In this document: positions 6,703 through 9,631 of the stretch, piece after piece | How the letters are laid out: the number at the start of each line of letters is the position of its first letter | Numbering within the stretch: position 1 is the first letter of the stretch | Assembly: GCA_002084505.1 (NCBI GenBank) | Contig: NBLK01000028.1 | Coordinates: forward strand, 1 to 9,631 | Direction: 5' to 3' | DNA length: 9,631 nucleotides | Source: Rickettsiaceae bacterium 4572_127 | Lineage (GTDB): Bacteria; Pseudomonadota; Alphaproteobacteria; Rs-D84; NBLK01 | Program-made: the position numbers and the translations under genes | Notes under the pieces: generated by a model | The model's database searches: none | Seen by the model: the letters and a program-made list of their open reading frames with translations, nothing else | What the model was told of the DNA's origin: nothing

Positions 6703-7515
6703 CTATTTAAGATTCATATTTAGAAATGGAACTGAACCACCTGTAACTGTTGGCATTTTCCCATCCCATTTTTGAACCGCTTCATATTCCACAAGTGATT
6801 TATTTCTAGTCAAAGCCGTAGCTTTTATTCGCATCGCTTCCGCTTCAGCTTTTGCCGCAATTAATTTTTGTTTTGCTTCTTCTGAGATTTGGCGAGTTTT
6901 ATTTTCAGCCTCATTAGCTCTTTGAGATGCAACAACTTTTGCTTCAATAGCAGTTTCAAAAACATCAGAATAATCAATGTTTTCAATAGAAAAACCAGTG
7001 ACAGTTATGTCTAATTGTTCTACTGCGAATTGCATTTGTTCTAGAATTTGCTGTCCTGCTTTTTCACGATTCTCAATTAAATCAACAGCATCCCATTTTC
7101 CAATTACATCCTTAGAAACCTTTAAAATCAAAGGACTAAGAATAACATCTTCCCAATTTTCCCCAACATTTAGATACATACTATGGGCTTTGTTTTTATG
7201 AAGATTGTAGTTTATTGAAAATGTAAGACTTGCTTGCTGAATGTCTTTTGTATAAATACTCATATTATCTTGAATTCGTTGAGTTTTCACATTCATTTTT
7301 ACGATTTTATCTAAAAAAGGCAGTTTAACATGAAGCCCCTCTTTTAGTCCTATTCCTATGATTTTTCCAAATCGGACTTTAACTCCACGATGCCCAGTTG
7401 GAATTGATACAAAAGCACTAAAAATTAGCGAAAGAGCAAAAAGCCCTCCAATAATATATTTAGTATGCTGTGGTGTTAATGTAAAATCTGTTTTGATGTT
7501 GTATGGTTGTGCCAT
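6703..7515 (-). CDS. Prohibitin-type SPFH/PHB domain membrane protein
   Basis: SPFH proteins form large membrane-bound rings; prohibitins and HflK/HflC regulate FtsH. The 270 residues comprise a short cytoplasmic N-terminus, one membrane segment (about 18-37), the SPFH domain starting at TGHRGVKVRFGKI (40-52), an Ala/Glu/Lys-rich coiled-coil stretch (about 185-235), and a conserved tail VQKWDGKMPTV (247-257) that I recall from bacterial prohibitin-family proteins. The ATG at 7515 is supported by AAAGGA (7523-7528) at 7 nt spacing. It is followed 6 nt later by the SufC-like gene. No NfeD-type partner is present. Its likely partner FtsH is encoded about 3 kb downstream in a different transcription unit. 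Its first residues (MAQPYNI) and leader resemble those of the NUDIX gene (MSQSYNI). Confidence 0.9.
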   Translation of the reverse strand: MAQPYNIKTDFTLTPQHTKYIIGGLFALSLIFSAFVSIPTGHRGVKVRFGKIIGIGLKEGLHVKLPFLDKIVKMNVKTQRIQDNMSIYTKDIQQASLTFSINYNLHKNKAHSMYLNVGENWEDVILSPLILKVSKDVIGKWDAVDLIENREKAGQQILEQMQFAVEQLDITVTGFSIENIDYSDVFETAIEAKVVASQRANEAENKTRQISEEAKQKLIAAKAEAEAMRIKATALTRNKSLVEYEAVQKWDGKMPTVTGGSVPFLNMNLK

Positions 7516-7668
7516 TTTAAGATCCTTTAATATTTTTTTCGTTAATAATGGTGATTGATTTTTCTGTGATTATGCACAATTTTTCGGAACAGCAGAGCCA
7601 AAACGGCTGATGCTTTCCTTAAATTATGCCTTCTCACGATAAAAACCGTTCGCGGAATGACGATTTTT
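7516..7668. other. Intergenic gap of 153 bp between the NUDIX and SPFH genes
   Basis: The gap holds the SPFH ribosome binding site and an imperfect hairpin near 7590-7613 (AGCC/GGCT plus an outer AGCA/TGCT pairing). A minus-strand TGTG-N6-CACA inverted repeat covers a CATAAT sequence near 7565-7578, without a matching -35 box. A Lys-rich 64-codon frame (7542-7736) crosses it, but I do not support it as a gene. No clear terminator or promoter can be named, yet the size suggests SPFH-sufC has its own regulation. Confidence 0.4.
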
Positions 7669-8169
7669 TTACTTAGTTTTATTGCCACATGTTTCTTTTT
7701 TCTTTCTTTTTTCGTTTTTTTGCTTTTCATAAACATAAAATTGTTTTTGATTCCCTGTTAAATAATCAATCATAGGCTCCTTTATGGTAATAAAAGGATT
7801 TAATTCCATCTTTTCTATAGCTTCTTTTTTTGTAAAAAATCTTGCCTCAATTATTTCATTATCTGGATCATTGATATTAATACTTCCACTGTAACTACCT
7901 ACTTTAAATACATAAACCAAATCTTGAAAAGATTTTGAATGATCTAAAAATTGAAGTAAATAAACAACTCCATCAACTTTATCGATTTTTAATCCCGTCT
8001 CTTCCAGTATTTCTCGATGCAATCCATCTAAAAAACTTTCACCGCTTTCCACTATCCCTCCTGGTGGTGTCCAAAAAGGAGGATTGTTTTTACATGTGTT
8101 TTTAACTAAAAGTATTTGATTTTTGTCGTTAAAAATAATTCCACTTGCGATATTATATGATTGTGACAT
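7669..8169 (-). CDS. NUDIX hydrolase
   Basis: NUDIX enzymes hydrolyse nucleoside diphosphates linked to another group (damaged NTPs, ADP-ribose, dinucleotides and others), using metal bound by the NUDIX box. The box is complete: G38, five residues, E44, seven residues, R52-E53-I54-L55-E56-E57-T58-G59-L60, preceded by WTPPGG (33-38). The fold core spans about residues 5-145. The last 20 or so residues (EKQKNEKRKKKE onward) are Lys-rich and come from an A-rich tract, so they are probably a disordered tail. The substrate cannot be told from the sequence; the W-x-P-P-G-G form is common in MutT/ADP-ribose-type members. The start is supported by AAAGGA at 10 nt spacing. It lies 19 nt after the AI-2E-family gene, so the two are probably one operon. 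Confidence 0.93.
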   Translation of the reverse strand: MSQSYNIASGIIFNDKNQILLVKNTCKNNPPFWTPPGGIVESGESFLDGLHREILEETGLKIDKVDGVVYLLQFLDHSKSFQDLVYVFKVGSYSGSININDPDNEIIEARFFTKKEAIEKMELNPFITIKEPMIDYLTGNQKQFYVYEKQKNEKRKKKETCGNKTK

Positions 8170-8188
8170 CTTAAAAGCATCCTTTTTT

Positions 8189-9226
8189 TTAATCTAATTT
8201 TCCATCTTGGCTCATAAGAATTGCGATGGGTCTTGTTGATTCAAATTCGGATAAAATAAGCATTAGCATTACCATCAATGGCACACACAGGAACATACCA
8301 ATTACTCCCCATAATGCTCCCCAAATCATAAGTGAGACAATCATTACAAACGGGCTTAGATTTAATGATCTTCCCATTGCTCTTGGCTCAAGAACATTTC
8401 CTATTAGCATTTGCAAAAATCCAACTCCTAGAAAAACGACTAAAATTGACCCAGTATTATCGAATTGAATCAATGCCATTAAAGAAGGAAAAATAGTTCC
8501 TAAAATAGACCCAAAAGTCGGAATATAATTTAGTAAAAATATCACAACTGCCCAAAAACTAGCAAAATCTAATCCTGCGAACTTCATAACTCCATAAGAT
8601 AAAATTCCAGTTGCTAGACTTACAAAAGTTTTAACAGTAAAGAAAATCCGTATTTTTTTATCTATATTTTTTAGAACTTTATCCGCTCGCGAACGATTTT
8701 CTTTTTCAGGAAAAAGTGCTTTTAGTTTTGATTTAATTGTGTTTTTTTCTAAGAACATAAATAAAGCAAAAATTATTATAGTGAATACAGTCTGAACAAT
8801 CGCCGTCATATTTGTTGCTATCGCCTTAAATAAAACTGGGAGTTGAACATATTCTAGTATCATTTCAGTTGTAATTGGCTTTTGAATCGGCAGCATCGCT
8901 AAGAAATTAGTCAGAATTTTTTGGAGTTTAATTTGATATTCAGGTGAAGCCGTAATAATGGCTGTTAAGTTGCTGTTTATTCCATAAACTATAAAGAAAA
9001 TAATTCCAATAATTGTGCTTAGTCCTAAGAGACCAGTTAAGATTTTAGTCCATTTATTTTGAAGTTTTATAGGTAAATTTTTATATAAAGTTCTTGCTGT
9101 GGCTTCTATTAAGTACCAAAGAAAAAATCCTAAAACTAATGGAATTAGAAGGCTTTTTCCAATGAATAGAAAATAGAAAAATAAAAATATAGATCCTAAA
9201 AATCCAAAAAGTGATATTGATTTCAT
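8189..9226 (-). CDS. AI-2E/PerM family multi-pass membrane transporter
   Basis: This family (TqsA, PerM/YhhT and relatives) comprises membrane proteins with about eight helices, linked to efflux of autoinducer-2, sodium/proton exchange or other solutes; the substrate here is unknown. The protein has 345 residues with paired N-terminal helices (about 5-41), another near 60-84, a soluble central region, and a C-terminal membrane block. Family signatures are LNYIPTFGSILGTIFPSLMAL (the usual NFIP-G-G-P stretch, from about 232) and EPRAMGRSLNLSP (280-292), followed by GALWGVIGMFLCVPLMV. I chose the ATG at 9226 over one 9 codons upstream (9253) because AGGAG (9234-9238) sits 7 nt before it, while the upstream ATG lacks a site. 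The NUDIX gene follows after 19 nt. The repeat-filled region upstream must contain its promoter. Confidence 0.93.
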   Translation of the reverse strand: MKSISLFGFLGSIFLFFYFLFIGKSLLIPLVLGFFLWYLIEATARTLYKNLPIKLQNKWTKILTGLLGLSTIIGIIFFIVYGINSNLTAIITASPEYQIKLQKILTNFLAMLPIQKPITTEMILEYVQLPVLFKAIATNMTAIVQTVFTIIIFALFMFLEKNTIKSKLKALFPEKENRSRADKVLKNIDKKIRIFFTVKTFVSLATGILSYGVMKFAGLDFASFWAVVIFLLNYIPTFGSILGTIFPSLMALIQFDNTGSILVVFLGVGFLQMLIGNVLEPRAMGRSLNLSPFVMIVSLMIWGALWGVIGMFLCVPLMVMLMLILSEFESTRPIAILMSQDGKLD

Positions 9227-9233
9227 GCTAATT

Positions 9234-9238
9234 CTCCT
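9234..9238 (-). promoter_or_regulatory. Shine-Dalgarno site fixing the start of the AI-2E family gene
   Basis: AGGAG on the minus strand lies 7 nt before the ATG at 9226. It falls between that ATG and the longer-frame ATG at 9253, so it decides in favour of the shorter protein. Confidence 0.75.
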
Positions 9239-9261
9239 GTTATAAAAAAACATCGTTCCTT

Positions 9262-9490
9262 TGTTTTTTACCCCGCCCCAAAATATCTAAAGATATTTTG
9301 ACCCTCCCACAAGGGGTGGGTGATAGACCGAGTTTTTTCTTAAAAACAATGTCTCACTGAATTTTTCTTTTTTGCTTACTTGCCTTGCTTGCTTTCTTGC
9401 TTTTTTTTCTTGCTTTCTTGTTTTCTTATCACCCACCCCTTGTGGGAGGGTCAAAATATCTTTAGATATTTTGGGGAGGGATAAAAATCA
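9262..9490. repeat. Composite inverted-repeat element with 50-bp perfect arms (possible MITE- or BIME-like unit)
   Basis: Bases 9276-9325 are the exact reverse complement of 9427-9476. The match continues outward with a few mismatches to about 9262 and 9490. Each arm itself holds two hairpins: an AT-rich one with 10-bp arms CAAAATATCT and AGATATTTTG, and a GC-rich one, ACCCTCCC/GGGTGGGT around ACAAG with one mismatch. The second resembles in design the CCTCTCCC palindrome elsewhere in the window. The 101-bp centre (9326-9426) codes for nothing I recognise. I see no clear target-site duplication. Confidence 0.85.
9362..9427. repeat. Pyrimidine-rich low-complexity tract with TTGC/TTTC repeats
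   Basis: Almost all bases on the plus strand are T or C, broken mainly by the G of TTGC words. The 12-mer CTTGCTTTCTTG occurs at 9388-9399 and 9409-9420. It forms the centre of the inverted-repeat element, so on the minus strand it is a purine-rich loop. Replication slippage is the simplest origin. Confidence 0.75.
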
Positions 9491-9545
9491 CATTTCCACA
9501 AAATCCCATACTTTAGAAATTAAATAAAATAAACCTAACCCTGTC

Positions 9546-9566
9546 CCTCTCCCGCAAGGGGAGAGG
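9546..9566. repeat. Third copy of the CCTCTCCC/GGGAGAGG palindrome
   Basis: It is identical to the palindromic core at 224-244 and 253-273 (8-bp arms around GCAAG), continuing with CG as in those copies and preceded by CTGTC. It is single here, with no DUF559 sequence next to it inside the window. Three copies within 9.6 kb suggest a dispersed family in the genome. Confidence 0.85.
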
Positions 9567-9631
9567 CGACGAAATACTTGATACTTTCTTCTTTTTCTCA
9601 CTTTCTATAAAAAACAAAAAATGATGGAGAA

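Larger units (their letters stand above)
9227..9631. other. Gene-free, repeat-filled stretch upstream of the AI-2E family gene
   Basis: These 405 bp hold the ribosome binding site of the transporter gene, a large inverted repeat with a pyrimidine-rich centre, and one copy of the GC-rich palindrome. Otherwise the DNA is AT-rich and I see no credible gene. On the minus strand a frame is open from the window edge to TAA at 9513-9515, but it mostly translates the palindrome and has no recognisable domain. Confidence 0.6.

Noticed and set aside
7542..7736. 64-codon Lys/Arg-rich minus-strand frame overlapping the 3' end of the NUDIX gene
   Set aside because: Its first third is the NUDIX A-rich tail read in another frame, there is no ribosome binding site or recognisable domain, and its composition follows from the A-rich DNA.
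336..9226. Alternative genetic code (UGA as glycine), as in some Patescibacteria
   Set aside because: All genes are full length under the standard code, and TGA ends ftsH in a neat ATGA overlap with cysS.
9513..9631. Minus-strand frame open from the right window edge, possibly the end of an upstream gene
   Set aside because: It covers 38 codons, mostly Lys-rich sequence and translated palindrome (SSPLPLRERDRVR), with no domain; it cannot be told from chance.
9621..9631. ATGATGG near the right edge as the start of a plus-strand gene
   Set aside because: Only 11 bases are visible and no ribosome binding site precedes them.

Overview
The window is AT-rich bacterial DNA. Every gene I can support lies on the minus strand, so transcription runs from right to left. 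TAA, TAG and TGA all end genes and every frame is full length under the standard code, so there is no sign of UGA recoding. The cysteinyl-tRNA synthetase reads like the form I remember from Patescibacteria (CPR). FtsH is closer, from memory, to alphaproteobacterial FtsH. A small-genome Patescibacteria-like organism is my best inference; a low-GC alphaproteobacterium or a transferred ftsH remains possible.

Right part (9631 to 7516): a gene-free stretch of about 405 bp holds a GC-rich palindrome and a large inverted repeat with 50-bp perfect arms around a pyrimidine-rich centre. Next come an AI-2E/PerM-type membrane protein and, 19 nt later, a NUDIX hydrolase. After a 153-bp gap there is a prohibitin-type SPFH membrane protein, followed 6 nt later by a SufC-type ABC ATPase that has no sufB or sufD beside it.

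Middle (5927 to 3678): tRNA-Cys(GCA) with an encoded CCA and the U73 discriminator. Only 24 nt further on starts an aspartokinase-like amino-acid kinase without ACT domains, followed 16 nt later by a Mur ligase of a divergent MurC-like type. The kinase and ligase form a compact two-gene unit whose substrates are not obvious, and they are the best candidates for something undescribed.

Left part (3653 to 1): a sigma70-like promoter precedes ftsH, which overlaps cysS by an ATGA junction. Beyond cysS lies a block of GC-rich palindromes (two exact tandem 29-bp units plus a CGAGC hairpin) fused in open frame to the 5' part of a DUF559 (Vsr-like nuclease fold) gene that leaves the window. That gene has no ATG, GTG or TTG start in its own frame. 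A short ATG frame reaches it through a canonical A7 slippery run by a -1 shift. The same GC-rich palindrome recurs at the other end of the window.

Functionally the block mixes translation (tRNA-Cys, CysRS), membrane protein quality control (FtsH, SPFH), Fe-S assembly (SufC), envelope or peptide ligation (MurC-like, kinase), nucleotide clean-up (NUDIX) and transport (AI-2E family), bordered on both sides by repeat elements.
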